DNA of 62,815 bases from Paenibacillus soyae (GTDB lineage Bacteria > Bacillota > Bacilli > Paenibacillales > Paenibacillaceae), in the NCBI RefSeq assembly GCF_024623455.1, contig NZ_JANIPJ010000031.1, positions 1 through 62,815 on the forward strand, read 5' to 3'. This document shows, piece after piece, positions 43,313 through 52,851 of this stretch (position 1 is the first letter of the stretch; every line of letters starts with the position of its first letter). A program made the position numbers and the translations under genes. The notes under the pieces were generated by a model that was not told the origin of the DNA, searched no databases, and worked only from the letters and a program-made list of their open reading frames with translations.

Positions 43313-45595
43313 GTGTTGAAATCCATCAAAAAACGGCTCATGTTCAACTGGGCGCATACGCAAATCAGGCTGGTGCTAATCTTGACGGTATCCGTGTGCC
43401 TCATCATCCTGGCGGTCGGACTCACATCGTTCTATACCTCGAAGTCCGTGCTGCAGCAGGAGCTGGGGGAGCTTCAGCAGCAAATGCTGCGGCTGAATAT
43501 GGACGTCATCGACGAAGCGATCGAAGAGACGGATCAGGCGGCGATACAGGTGGCGCTCAGCGACAGCGTCTATTGGTTCCTGACCGCCGAGAATCAAAAT
43601 TCGTTCAAGGACATCTCGCAAGCCTATCAATTTCTAACCACGTTAGTCAGCAATTCGGCTTATATCAAAAGTATTTATGTTTACGACATCGAAAAAGACA
43701 GCTTTCTATCGATCCCGCAAGGCTTCGCGTCCAACAGCGCGACGTTCGTAGACTCGGCCTGGACGGAGGTTGCCGCCGAGTTCGGCGACAAATCGATGCT
43801 GGTCAAGAAGCGGGAGCTGCCGCGGGGAGCTTCGGCTCACGGTTCGGATATTACGTTATTCCGCCAAGTGAAAATTCAAGGCGAGGTCCAAGGCATCGTG
43901 GCGATCAACCTGCTCGACGAGGCCTTGTTCTCGAAGCTGAATCCCCCGGTCATGAACAACCTGAACCGGATGCGTTACATCGTCGACGAGCAGGATCAGA
44001 TCCTGTATTCGGTGGCGAATCACGCGTTCGACGAGGAAGCGGTGAAGCTGGCGCTGGAGGAGATGGAAGCAGACGGACGCGGGGACATGTCGTACCAGAA
44101 CCGTCAGCTGCTCATTAACCAGCTCGAGTCCAAGATCGCGGGCTGGCGATTCATCTCGATCGTCGAACAAGACAGCCTGCTGGCGCAGTCGAAGCGCATC
44201 GCGCTGGTTGTGTTCCTGGTCTCGATCGCGGCTCTCGCCCTCGGCGGGGCCGTCATTTACTACATTAACGCGCAGGCCCTGCGGCCCGTGCGCAGGCTGA
44301 AGCAGCTGTTCGGCGCCATGGACAGCAAGAGCGGAGAAGACAGCCGGATCGATCTGGAGAAGATGGCCGGGGAGCTGCTGGGCAAACACGCGCATCTGTC
44401 GCATCTGGTGCGGGATACGTTGTCGGAGGCTTCTTCCAAGCTAATGCTCGATCTCTACAACGGCCGCGTCAGCGGCAAACGCGATATGGAGGAGAAGTGG
44501 CAGCGCTACTTTCCCGAGTGGACGTCCGCTCCGATTATGGCGGCCATGCTGTCCATCGACCGCTATGGAGAGTGGTCCCGCGGATTGTCCGGCAGCGACC
44601 AATCGCTGCTAAAATTCGCCATCGCGAATATCGCGACCGAGCTGCTCGGCGCGCAGTGGCGCGTCGCGTGCGCGGACTTCGGCAAAGACAAGATGGCTTT
44701 GCTGCTCCAGCCCCGTTCGGATGGGCGGCAGGCCCAAAGCAAGCTGCAAGAGGTCGCGCAGCAAATACCACTTTATTTGAAATTTACGGTATCGGTAGGC
44801 GTCAGCCATCCGTTCGCCGATGTGACGAGGGTCAAGCAAGCGCTGCTGGAGGCGGATAACGCACTGATGTACCGCCTGTACAGGGGCTATGGGCAAGTCA
44901 TTCCGTTCCATGAGGTATCCCAGCACGAGGTGGTCGAGACCGGAGAAGAAGGCTTGCCGATCGAACCGATCATTCAGGCCGTTGAAGGCGGCAGCGCGGA
45001 TGAGGCGCTGGAAGCGATTACAGCCATGATGGAGCGGATTCGCGGCCGGAACGGATATCCGTCGGAAGCCTTGCATGGCCTGCAAGCCGCCGCCGCGAGG
45101 ATCGACGAGCTCGCTACGGCAGAGGAACAGGGAGGCGAGGCGGTCCACGAACGGTTCGGCACCCTTCATCTCGCCGATATCGAGCGGGAGTTCGCCGAGC
45201 GGATCAAGCCCGTTGCCGCGCGCTACGGCCGATTGATCGAGAGCAAGGATTACGTCACTTGCCATCGCATGATCGATTACATGCGGCAGCATCTGGGCGA
45301 GCCGATCGGCATTCCGGAAATTTCGGAGTCGGCGGGCATCAGCAGCAGCTTGGCTAGCCAAGTGTTCAAGCAAGAGACGGGCGAGACGATTTACAACTAT
45401 TTGACCAACCTGCGCATGGAGCGGGCGGCTGAGCTGCTCGCCAGAACCGACGACCGTCTGTCCGATATCGCGCAGATGGTCGGCTACCAGCACGAGAACA
45501 GCTTCATCCGCACGTTCCGCAAGTGCAAAGACATAACGCCCGGCAAGTACCGGGATATGATGAGAACCCGGTTGGATGCCTCTTCCATGGAGTAA
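43313..45595 (+). CDS. membrane-bound AraC-family sensor-regulator
   Basis: A 760-residue one-component regulator. Helix 1 (IRLVLILTVSVCLIILAVGLT) at about residues 17-38, an extracellular sensor of some 250 residues, helix 2 near 295-318 (LVVFLVSIAALALGGAVIYYI), a GGDEF-like-sized middle region and a C-terminal AraC domain (IPEISESAGISSSLASQVFK, LSDIAQMVGYQHENSFIRTF). GTG 43313 is chosen because AAGGTGGG (43298-43305) is seven bases away; GTG 43301 is possible. A TATAAT lies at 43275-43280 without a good -35. It sits between two sets of pectin-type enzymes and may control either or both. Confidence 0.9.
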   Translation: MLKSIKKRLMFNWAHTQIRLVLILTVSVCLIILAVGLTSFYTSKSVLQQELGELQQQMLRLNMDVIDEAIEETDQAAIQVALSDSVYWFLTAENQNSFKDISQAYQFLTTLVSNSAYIKSIYVYDIEKDSFLSIPQGFASNSATFVDSAWTEVAAEFGDKSMLVKKRELPRGASAHGSDITLFRQVKIQGEVQGIVAINLLDEALFSKLNPPVMNNLNRMRYIVDEQDQILYSVANHAFDEEAVKLALEEMEADGRGDMSYQNRQLLINQLESKIAGWRFISIVEQDSLLAQSKRIALVVFLVSIAALALGGAVIYYINAQALRPVRRLKQLFGAMDSKSGEDSRIDLEKMAGELLGKHAHLSHLVRDTLSEASSKLMLDLYNGRVSGKRDMEEKWQRYFPEWTSAPIMAAMLSIDRYGEWSRGLSGSDQSLLKFAIANIATELLGAQWRVACADFGKDKMALLLQPRSDGRQAQSKLQEVAQQIPLYLKFTVSVGVSHPFADVTRVKQALLEADNALMYRLYRGYGQVIPFHEVSQHEVVETGEEGLPIEPIIQAVEGGSADEALEAITAMMERIRGRNGYPSEALHGLQAAAARIDELATAEEQGGEAVHERFGTLHLADIEREFAERIKPVAARYGRLIESKDYVTCHRMIDYMRQHLGEPIGIPEISESAGISSSLASQVFKQETGETIYNYLTNLRMERAAELLARTDDRLSDIAQMVGYQHENSFIRTFRKCKDITPGKYRDMMRTRLDASSME

Positions 45596-45640
45596 CGTCG
45601 GTCTTGGCATCCTCCGGGCATGGATAAGGAGGAGCAAGCG

Positions 45641-47716
45641 GTGAACAGACAACAGATTGTTATGCGGCATCAACCCGAATTAACCAAATGGGATCCGCAA
45701 TCCCCGTTTTCGGTCGGGAACGGGGAATTCGCATTCAGCGCCGACATAACGGGATTGCAGAGCTTTCCCGAGCAATACGAGGTGCCGCTTGGCACGCAAT
45801 CGAATTGGGGCTGGCACTTCACGCATGGACGCGAGAAGTTCACGGACGCGGATGCGGCCTACCAAACCTTCGACACGTACGGCCGCGAAGTCGGCTATCC
45901 GATGAAGCCGGGCGATCGGCCGGAGGCATATCATTGGCTCCGGCAAAATCCGCATCGCCTGCAGCTTGGGCGCGTCTCCTTCAGGCTGATCAAGGAGAAC
46001 GGGCGAGAGGCGGAGGCGCGGGACATTACGGATATCCATCAAACGATGAATCTGTGGACCGGCATCCTCGCCAGCGAGTTCGCCTTGGAGGGCGTGAAGC
46101 TAACCGTTACGACGGCCTGCCATTCGGACATGGATACGATCGGCGTACGCGTTCGCTCAGAGCTGCTCGCGCAGGGCAGGCTGCAGGTGTTCGTTCGCTT
46201 CCCGGCTCCCGATATGACGCATACGGCCTGGGACAAAACGGCTTTTCCGGATTTCGGGCATGACGACAGGCATCATACGGAGCTGCGGGAGCTGTCGGCC
46301 GATCAGGCTGTCTTGGCCCGGACGATGGACGAAGACGGATATCGCGTCGCTTGGTCATGGTCAGCCGGCGAGCTGCGGCAGACCGGCATTCATGAATGGA
46401 CGCTGTACCCGGTAGGAGTCGCGGATGAACTAAGCTTCTCGCTCGGCTTCGCGCCGGAGCGTCCGCAGACGGCCGGCTTTGCCGCTATCGTCGAAGCGAG
46501 CGAGCGGCATTGGGCGTCCTTCTGGACGAGCGGCGCCGCGATCGACTTCGCCGGCAGCGCGGATCCGCGCGCGCACGAGCTGGAGCGGCGCATCGTCTTG
46601 TCCCAGTTTCTGTGCGCCATGCACAGCGGCGGCGCAATTCCCCCGCAAGAGACCGGGCTCATGTACAACAGCTGGTTCGGCAAGGCCCATCTCGAGATGC
46701 ATTGGTGGCACGCGTCGCACTTCCCGTTATGGGGCAGGGAGCGCTTCCTGCGAAGCAGCATGGATTGGTATACGGACATCCTGCCGATCGCAAGGGAGCT
46801 GGCAGAGTCGCAAGGCTACGCCGGCGCGCGCTGGCCGAAGATGGTCGGCTTCGACGGCAAGCCTTGCCCGTCCCCGGTCGCGCCGGGCCTCATCTGGCAG
46901 CAGCCGCATCCGATCGCGCTGGCGGAGATGCTCTACCTGGCCGATCCGACGCGGGCTACGCTGGAGAGATTTCGCTCCGTCGTATTCGAATCGGCGGCGT
47001 TTATGGTGTCGTTCGCTCATTGGAACGAAGCGACGAAGACGTATGACCTGGGCCCGCCGCTTATTCCGGCGCAGGAATGTCACCGGCTGCAGGATAGCAT
47101 GAATCCGCCGTACGAAGTGGAGTATTGGAAATACGGCCTGGAGACGGCCGTCCGCTGGGCCGAGAGGCTCGGCGAGACGCCTGACGCGGAATGGGCGAAG
47201 GTAGCCGGCGCCATGGCCCCGTTGCCGGAGAAGGATGGGGTCTATCTCGCTCATGAGCACTGCCCGGACACTTTCGAGCTCAAGAACCATGATCACCCGT
47301 CGATGCTCGGCGCGATGGGCCTGCTGCCCGGGACGCTTGCCGATCGCGAGACGATGCTGAACACGCTGCTCAAGGTCAAAGAATGCTGGCAATGGGATAC
47401 GGCTTGGGGCTGGGACTTCCCGATGTGCGCGATGACCGCCGCCCGCCTGGGAGAGCCCGATCTGGCCGTTGATTTCTTGCTTATGGACGCGGTCAAAAAC
47501 ACGTATTTGACGAACGGGCATAACTATCAGCGTCCCGGCTTGTCCGCCTATCTGCCGGGCAACGGCGGGCTGTTGACGGCGGTTGCGATGATGGCGGCCG
47601 GCTGGCAGGGCGAGCATGGAGAAGGAATACGAGCGGAAGGGCTTCCGGATAATCCGGGGTTCCCGCAGGACGGAAGCTGGTCGGTGAAGTGGGAAGGTCT
47701 GAAGCCTTGGCTGTAA
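45641..47716 (+). CDS. six-hairpin glycosidase-like protein
   Basis: A 691-residue soluble protein. Residues 1-300 look like the N-terminal beta-sandwich of GH-L/GH-G type enzymes (KWDPQSPFSVGNGEFAFSADITGLQ, EVPLGTQSNWGWHFTH), and the rest an alpha/alpha barrel (GLMYNSWFGKAHLEMHWWHASHFPLWGR, HPSMLGAMGLLPG, WGWDFPMCAMTAARLG). The closest general likeness is to GH65/GH95-like six-hairpin enzymes; the exact family is not recognised. GTG 45641 is favoured by AAGGAGGAG; an ATG at 45620 lies before that site. It is first of a run with PL22, GH105 and GH95, so a side-chain trimming role on pectin fragments is inferred. Confidence 0.7.
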   Translation: MNRQQIVMRHQPELTKWDPQSPFSVGNGEFAFSADITGLQSFPEQYEVPLGTQSNWGWHFTHGREKFTDADAAYQTFDTYGREVGYPMKPGDRPEAYHWLRQNPHRLQLGRVSFRLIKENGREAEARDITDIHQTMNLWTGILASEFALEGVKLTVTTACHSDMDTIGVRVRSELLAQGRLQVFVRFPAPDMTHTAWDKTAFPDFGHDDRHHTELRELSADQAVLARTMDEDGYRVAWSWSAGELRQTGIHEWTLYPVGVADELSFSLGFAPERPQTAGFAAIVEASERHWASFWTSGAAIDFAGSADPRAHELERRIVLSQFLCAMHSGGAIPPQETGLMYNSWFGKAHLEMHWWHASHFPLWGRERFLRSSMDWYTDILPIARELAESQGYAGARWPKMVGFDGKPCPSPVAPGLIWQQPHPIALAEMLYLADPTRATLERFRSVVFESAAFMVSFAHWNEATKTYDLGPPLIPAQECHRLQDSMNPPYEVEYWKYGLETAVRWAERLGETPDAEWAKVAGAMAPLPEKDGVYLAHEHCPDTFELKNHDHPSMLGAMGLLPGTLADRETMLNTLLKVKECWQWDTAWGWDFPMCAMTAARLGEPDLAVDFLLMDAVKNTYLTNGHNYQRPGLSAYLPGNGGLLTAVAMMAAGWQGEHGEGIRAEGLPDNPGFPQDGSWSVKWEGLKPWL

Positions 47717-47751
47717 GGCCGCGGCTTAATACGGAGGAGGAGATCGAACGT

Positions 47752-48915
47752 ATGGCAAACGAGGCAACGGCTGTAACCGGCAAAGGAAGACAATGGCCGT
47801 CGGAGCGCAAGACGTACGCGGATCGTCTAACGGGGCTTGAAGTAACTCAGCTGACGGATTACAAGGCGCACAGCCATCATTTGTATTTTACGGAGAGCGG
47901 CTGGTATGACAATGAACGACGGCTTCTGTTCGTCTCCGACAGGGGAAACAGCGCGAATCTGTACAGCATGGACGTGGAGAACGGCGAAATTACGCAGCTA
48001 ACCGACTACGAGAAGTGCGACGCGCTCGACGCTTGCCTGCTACCGGATGGCAGCGCCGCGTTCGTGAAGCGGGGGAGCCGGCTGATCCGGCTGGACTTGT
48101 CCACGCTGGAGGAGCGGCTGCTGTACGAGGCTCCGGCCGGCTATCATCTGGGCAACGCGAGCGCGACGGCCGACAATCGCCATGTGCTGACTTGCGTCCA
48201 GGAGGACTTGTCGCATCGCATTCGGCTTGATCTCGGCAACGGTTATGTGGGCCATCGGGAGCTGATGGAAGCGGCGCCTCACAGCATGATCGTGCGGATC
48301 GATGCGGACGGCGGCGAAGCCGAGAAGGTATACGAAGCGAACGCGTTCATTACGCATATTAAAGCGTCGACGACGGAGCCTTGGCTCATGACCTTCTGTC
48401 ATGAAGGGCCGTGGCATCTCGTGGATCATCGGATCTGGGGGTTGGATCTCCGCACGGGCGACGCTTGGCGGATTCGCGAGAGGCTTGAGGCCGGCGAGAA
48501 GGTCGGGCACGAGTTTTTTTATCCGGACGGGGTTACGATCGGCTACCATGGCTTCCGCGCCGACGGCACGAACTTCTTCGGCAGCATTCGTTACGACAAT
48601 ACCGGCATGGAGGAGACCGAATTCGGCTTCGACACCTGGCACGGGTACGCCGATGGGCTGGGGCAGGCCGTCGTGGACGGCAAAGGAGCGGTGAAAAGCC
48701 TCAGCGTATGGCGCAAAAGGGATGGCAAGTACGAGGGGCCGCGAACGCTTTGCGAGCTCAGGTGCAGCTTCCATTCGCAGAAGGTGCACGCCCATCCGCG
48801 CTTCGACGCGACGGGCAAGAGGCTGTTGTTCACGAGCGACAAGAACGGCTACGCGAATCTGTATCTGATCGATATACCGGAACGTTTCGAGGAGCTTCCG
48901 CCATTCCAGCCATAG
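47752..48915 (+). CDS. oligogalacturonate lyase (PL22)
   Basis: A 387-residue cytoplasmic seven-bladed propeller enzyme that cuts unsaturated galacturonate disaccharides and oligomers to 5-keto-4-deoxyuronate. QWPSERKTYADRLTGLEVTQLTD and HHLYFTESGWYDNERRLLFVSD are the family's opening; HEGPWHLVDHRIWGLDL and VHAHPRFD supply the His residues used for manganese. Length matches known PL22 enzymes. ATG 47752 follows GGAGGAGGAG. It is the strongest direct evidence that the locus handles homogalacturonan products. No kduI/kduD genes, which usually follow chemically, are in the window. Confidence 0.9.
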   Translation: MANEATAVTGKGRQWPSERKTYADRLTGLEVTQLTDYKAHSHHLYFTESGWYDNERRLLFVSDRGNSANLYSMDVENGEITQLTDYEKCDALDACLLPDGSAAFVKRGSRLIRLDLSTLEERLLYEAPAGYHLGNASATADNRHVLTCVQEDLSHRIRLDLGNGYVGHRELMEAAPHSMIVRIDADGGEAEKVYEANAFITHIKASTTEPWLMTFCHEGPWHLVDHRIWGLDLRTGDAWRIRERLEAGEKVGHEFFYPDGVTIGYHGFRADGTNFFGSIRYDNTGMEETEFGFDTWHGYADGLGQAVVDGKGAVKSLSVWRKRDGKYEGPRTLCELRCSFHSQKVHAHPRFDATGKRLLFTSDKNGYANLYLIDIPERFEELPPFQP

Positions 48916-48934
48916 AGACGAGGAGGACGAGGAG

Positions 48935-50089
48935 ATGGGCACTGCGACAGGGATCCATAGCGGGACGAGGATGTCGGGCCGGATCGCCGAGACGATCCTA
49001 TCGCTAACCGACGAGCATGGCTATCACCCGCAGATTGCGAACAAATGGGGTTATGTGTCCGGCATGGCGCTGCTCGCGATCAGCCGCGCGGGAGACTGGA
49101 CGGGCAACGACGGCTATCAGCCGTTCGTCAAGCGACAGATAGATGTCTTCATTCATGACGACGGCTCGATCGGCGGCTTCTTCCGCCTGGAGGATTACAA
49201 TCTGGATCATATCAACAAGGGCAAAAACCTGCTGCGGCTGTGGCGCGAGTCCGGCGAGGAGAAATACAAGAAGGCCGCCCGCTTGCTCATTACGCAGCTG
49301 ATCGGCCAGCCGCGGACCGAAGAAGGCGGCTATTGGCACAAAAAAATATACCCGTTCCAAATGTGGCTGGACGGTCTGTATATGTCGTCGCCTTATATGG
49401 CGGAATACGCGGCGACGTTCCAGGAGCCCGAATGGTTCGACGAAGCGGCGCGGCAGCTGCTGCTGGTCGAGAAGCGGACGCGCAACCCGCAGAACGGGCT
49501 GTTGCACCACGCGTGGGACGAGAGCCGCGAGCAGCGCTGGTGCGACGGAACGACGGGAAGGTCGCGCTACGTCTGGGGAAGGGCGATGGGCTGGTACGCA
49601 ATGGCGCTAGCCGATTCGCTGGAGCATTTCCCTGCGGATCATCCGAAGCGCGGACAGCTGATGGGCATCTTCGAGCGCATGTGCAACGCGGTGCTTCGGG
49701 CGCAGGATCAGGAGAGCGGCGTCTGGTACCAGCTCATGGATTGCAACGGACGCGAAGGCAATTATTTGGAGGCATCCGGCTCGTGCATGCTGACCTACGC
49801 GATGGCCAAAGGGATTCGGCTCGGCTACCTGGCGGAGATCGATCGCCGCGCGGTGGAGCGCGCTTACGAGGGCATATTGGCCCGTTTCGTCACGGAAGAC
49901 GAGAAGGGCGTTCACCTGCACGGCATCTGCCATGGCGCGGGGCTTGGAGGCCGCAAGTACCGGGACGGCTCCTACGAGTATTACATGAGCGAAGCCGTGG
50001 TCAGCGACGCGCTTATGGGGGTAGCGCCGTTCTTGCTCACCAGCGTCGAGGTCGAGAGACTGCGAGAGGAAGCGGGCGAGCTTGATTAG
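48935..50089 (+). CDS. unsaturated rhamnogalacturonyl hydrolase (GH105, YteR/YesR-like)
   Basis: A 384-residue enzyme of normal GH105 length. KWGYVSGMALLAI, YPFQMWLDGLYMSSPYMAEYA with the probable catalytic D146, HHAWDES, YVWGRAMGWYAMAL and GNYLEASGSCMLTYAM match YteR/YesR of B. subtilis. It hydrates the 4,5-double bond of unsaturated galacturonyl-rhamnose. No signal peptide, as in YteR. It follows the PL22 gene by 20 bp. It is the third GH105-type protein in this window, but the only one without extra modules. Confidence 0.92.
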   Translation: MGTATGIHSGTRMSGRIAETILSLTDEHGYHPQIANKWGYVSGMALLAISRAGDWTGNDGYQPFVKRQIDVFIHDDGSIGGFFRLEDYNLDHINKGKNLLRLWRESGEEKYKKAARLLITQLIGQPRTEEGGYWHKKIYPFQMWLDGLYMSSPYMAEYAATFQEPEWFDEAARQLLLVEKRTRNPQNGLLHHAWDESREQRWCDGTTGRSRYVWGRAMGWYAMALADSLEHFPADHPKRGQLMGIFERMCNAVLRAQDQESGVWYQLMDCNGREGNYLEASGSCMLTYAMAKGIRLGYLAEIDRRAVERAYEGILARFVTEDEKGVHLHGICHGAGLGGRKYRDGSYEYYMSEAVVSDALMGVAPFLLTSVEVERLREEAGELD

Positions 50090-52604
50090 AGGGAGGCTTG
50101 GCGGTGCGGACTTGACGGGAAACGGCCTTGCAGGCCAAGACAACCATGAGCCGGCGGGCAATCCCGAGGATCTGCTGTACATGCGCTACCCGGCATCCTG
50201 GTGGCGGAACATGTGGCGAGAGGCGCTGCCTTCCGGCAACGGCGTGATCGGGGCTTCCGTGTTCGGCGGCGTGAAGGAGGAGACCATTCTGCTGAACCAT
50301 GCCAAGCTCTGGCATTGGGGGCGGAAGGATGAGCTTCCGGATGTTAGTCATATATTGCCGCAGACAAGAGCAATGATGGACTCGAAGCGCTACCGGGAGG
50401 GGAGCTGGCTGCTCGCGAACGCTTTGAAGGAGCGAGGGTACGGGTCAAAGCTGGCTTCGCGCTTCCCTCTTGCGGCCATTCGGCTCGACATGCCTTGCGG
50501 GAGCGCCTTCCGCTCCTATCGGCGCACGCTGGCTATGGACAGCGGCGAAGTCGGCGTGGAGTGGACGGACGGTTCCATCCGCTACAGCCGCCGTTTGTTC
50601 GTCTCGCGCGCTGACGATGCCGTTGTCTATGAGATCGACTCGGACGGCGAAGCGGCGGTTGCCGGGGAGATTGGTCTGGCGCTGCATCCGAGCGACCGCT
50701 GGGGAGACACCCCCGAGTTCAAGGAGCTGGAGAGCTCCGTCGGGACGGGCGCGTCGGCATGCGAGGAGCCCCTTCCTGGCGGAGCGGGATTCGCGTGGTT
50801 TGCCGCGACGAATGACGACGGCAGCGACTTCGGAGCCGTCATGCTCGTCAAGGCGGACGGCGGCACCGTGCAGGCGAGCGGCGGCATGCTCCGGTTCGAA
50901 GGCGCGACAAGCGTATTGGCTGTAACACGCGTATTCGTGAAAGGGGAGCGTACGCGCGATTGGAGCAGACTGCGCAAAGAGCTTTCCGATCTTCTTGCGG
51001 ACGCCGCCTACGAGCAGCTGCTGGGGCGCCATGTCGCGCTGCATCGGCCGTTGTACCGCTCGGCGACGCTCGAGCTTGGCGAGGCCGACTCCTCGAATGA
51101 TAAGGTTAAGTCGAACGAAGAACTGCTGTTTGACGCCTACGAAGGAGAAGCTCCTCTAGCGCTTATACGCCGGATGTGGGCGTTTGGCCGTTACTTGTTC
51201 ATTAGCGGGACCGGTGCTTCCGCGGACGCCGAGCCTTTCGGACTATATGGTCTGTGGGGAGGCGATTACCGGCTCGTATGGTGCCATAACATGGCCAACG
51301 AGAATATTCAGATGATGTATTGGCATGCGCAAGTCGGCGGGCTTGGCGAATTAATGCCCGCGTTCTTCCGCTATTACGAGGAGCTGATGGATGACTTCCG
51401 CGACAACGCCCGCAAGCTGTACGGCTGCGGGGGAATCTATATTCCCGCGGGGACGACGCCGGGTATCGGCTCGCCGAATCAGATCGTGCCCGTCATCCTG
51501 AATTGGACCGGCGCCGCCGGTTGGCTGGCCCGGCATTACGACGAGCATTTCCGGTTCACGGGCGACCGCGGCTTCCTGAAGGAGCGGCTTATTCCGTTCC
51601 TGCGGGAAGCGGTCCGTTTCTACGAAGACTTCCTAGTGCTTGGCGAAGATGGCTTGTACCGGATCTATCCATCCGTTTCTCCGGAGAATACGCCGCTTAA
51701 CTTCATGCCGACGAATGGAGCGACGCTTGCGCATCCCATGCCCACGACGATTAACGCGACGATGGACGTCGCCATTCTGAAGGAGCTGCTGTCCAACTTG
51801 ATTGCGGCGTCCCGCCAGTCGGGGACAGCCGAAGCGGCAGAGCTGGAGAAGTGGCGGCAGATGCTGGACCGCCTTCCTTCGTATCGAGTCAACAGAGACG
51901 GCGCCGTCCGGGAGTGGATCCATCCCGACTTCGACGATCGCTACGCCCATCGGCACCTGTCCCATCTCTATCCGGTGTTCCCGGGTCAGGAAGTAACGGA
52001 GGAGAGCCATCCCGAGCTGTTCGAGGCGTTCGAGACGGCCGTGCGGAAGCGAGAGCTAGGCGCGCAGAGCGGATGGTCGCTTGCGCATATGGCTTCCATC
52101 TATGCGAGGCTCGGCGACGGCGAGGGCGCCGCGGAGTGTCTGGATATTTTATCCCGTTCAAGCCTGCTGCCGAATCTGTTCACGCTTCACAACGACTGGC
52201 GCGGCATGGGAGTTTCCATGGCGATGGCGGCGGCCCCGGTGCAGCTGGACGCGAGCATGGGCTGGGTAAACGCCGTGCAGGAGATGCTGCTTCAGGTGTC
52301 TCCTGGGCTCGTCAAGCTGCTTCCCGCGCTGCCGGAACGATGGTCGCGCGGCAGCTTATCGGGCTGGCGGTTCCATACGGGAGAGCTGTCCATGGAATGG
52401 GATCGCGAACAAGGACGCTTCCGCGCCGTCCTTCTGGCCAAGAGAGCGACGGAGCTCGTCGTGAAGGTGCCGGAATGGGCCGGAGAGCTCCAGATGACCG
52501 GAGGCGAATTCGGGCCGTCGGAGCTGGGAAGGGTCTATATAAGCGTGCGCCTTAAGCCGGGAATGTCGGCGATATTCTCGTATGATCATCGCGTACGCTC
52601 ATGA
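50082..52604 (+). CDS. glycoside hydrolase family 95-like protein
   Basis: An approximately 840-residue soluble protein. MRYPASWWRNMWREALPSGNGVIGASVFGG opens the N-terminal beta domain, and the alpha/alpha barrel has NMANENIQMMYWHAQVGGLGEL (the N-x-N pair used by GH95 enzymes), HRHLSHLYPVFPGQ and GWSLAHMASIYARLGDGEGA. GH95 includes alpha-L-fucosidases and alpha-L-galactosidases, which fit pectin side chains. The start is uncertain: TTG 50082 overlaps the GH105 stop; an ATG at 50181 begins at the conserved MRYPASWW. The family call is firm, the sugar is not. Confidence 0.85.
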   Translation: MIRGRLGGADLTGNGLAGQDNHEPAGNPEDLLYMRYPASWWRNMWREALPSGNGVIGASVFGGVKEETILLNHAKLWHWGRKDELPDVSHILPQTRAMMDSKRYREGSWLLANALKERGYGSKLASRFPLAAIRLDMPCGSAFRSYRRTLAMDSGEVGVEWTDGSIRYSRRLFVSRADDAVVYEIDSDGEAAVAGEIGLALHPSDRWGDTPEFKELESSVGTGASACEEPLPGGAGFAWFAATNDDGSDFGAVMLVKADGGTVQASGGMLRFEGATSVLAVTRVFVKGERTRDWSRLRKELSDLLADAAYEQLLGRHVALHRPLYRSATLELGEADSSNDKVKSNEELLFDAYEGEAPLALIRRMWAFGRYLFISGTGASADAEPFGLYGLWGGDYRLVWCHNMANENIQMMYWHAQVGGLGELMPAFFRYYEELMDDFRDNARKLYGCGGIYIPAGTTPGIGSPNQIVPVILNWTGAAGWLARHYDEHFRFTGDRGFLKERLIPFLREAVRFYEDFLVLGEDGLYRIYPSVSPENTPLNFMPTNGATLAHPMPTTINATMDVAILKELLSNLIAASRQSGTAEAAELEKWRQMLDRLPSYRVNRDGAVREWIHPDFDDRYAHRHLSHLYPVFPGQEVTEESHPELFEAFETAVRKRELGAQSGWSLAHMASIYARLGDGEGAAECLDILSRSSLLPNLFTLHNDWRGMGVSMAMAAAPVQLDASMGWVNAVQEMLLQVSPGLVKLLPALPERWSRGSLSGWRFHTGELSMEWDREQGRFRAVLLAKRATELVVKVPEWAGELQMTGGEFGPSELGRVYISVRLKPGMSAIFSYDHRVRS

Positions 52605-52788
52605 ATAAATTTTATACATGGTACGGAGTACATCGTTCATGAGGCGATGTGCTTCTTTGCGTTCCAGGGGAACGCCGGCCGACAGTACCGGTAACTTCGT
52701 TGCCTCTTCAAGTTCGGAAATTAGATTCGGAAAAAAAACAAGAGGACATTTTCGTTGATTTTTGATTATAATCGTTGAATTATTTGGG

Positions 52789-52817
52789 CTAACAGCCAAC
52801 ATCTTATCTGCTATACT
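52789..52817 (+). promoter_or_regulatory. putative sigma-A promoter before the GH3 gene
   Basis: CTAACA (52789-52794), a 17-bp spacer and TATACT (52812-52817), about 35 bp before the GTG start. A perfect TATAAT also lies at 52767-52772 with a poor -35 (AGGACA, 18 bp spacer). Confidence 0.45.
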
Positions 52818-52851
52818 TGGAAGGATATAACCACATCAGGAGGCGATTGCG

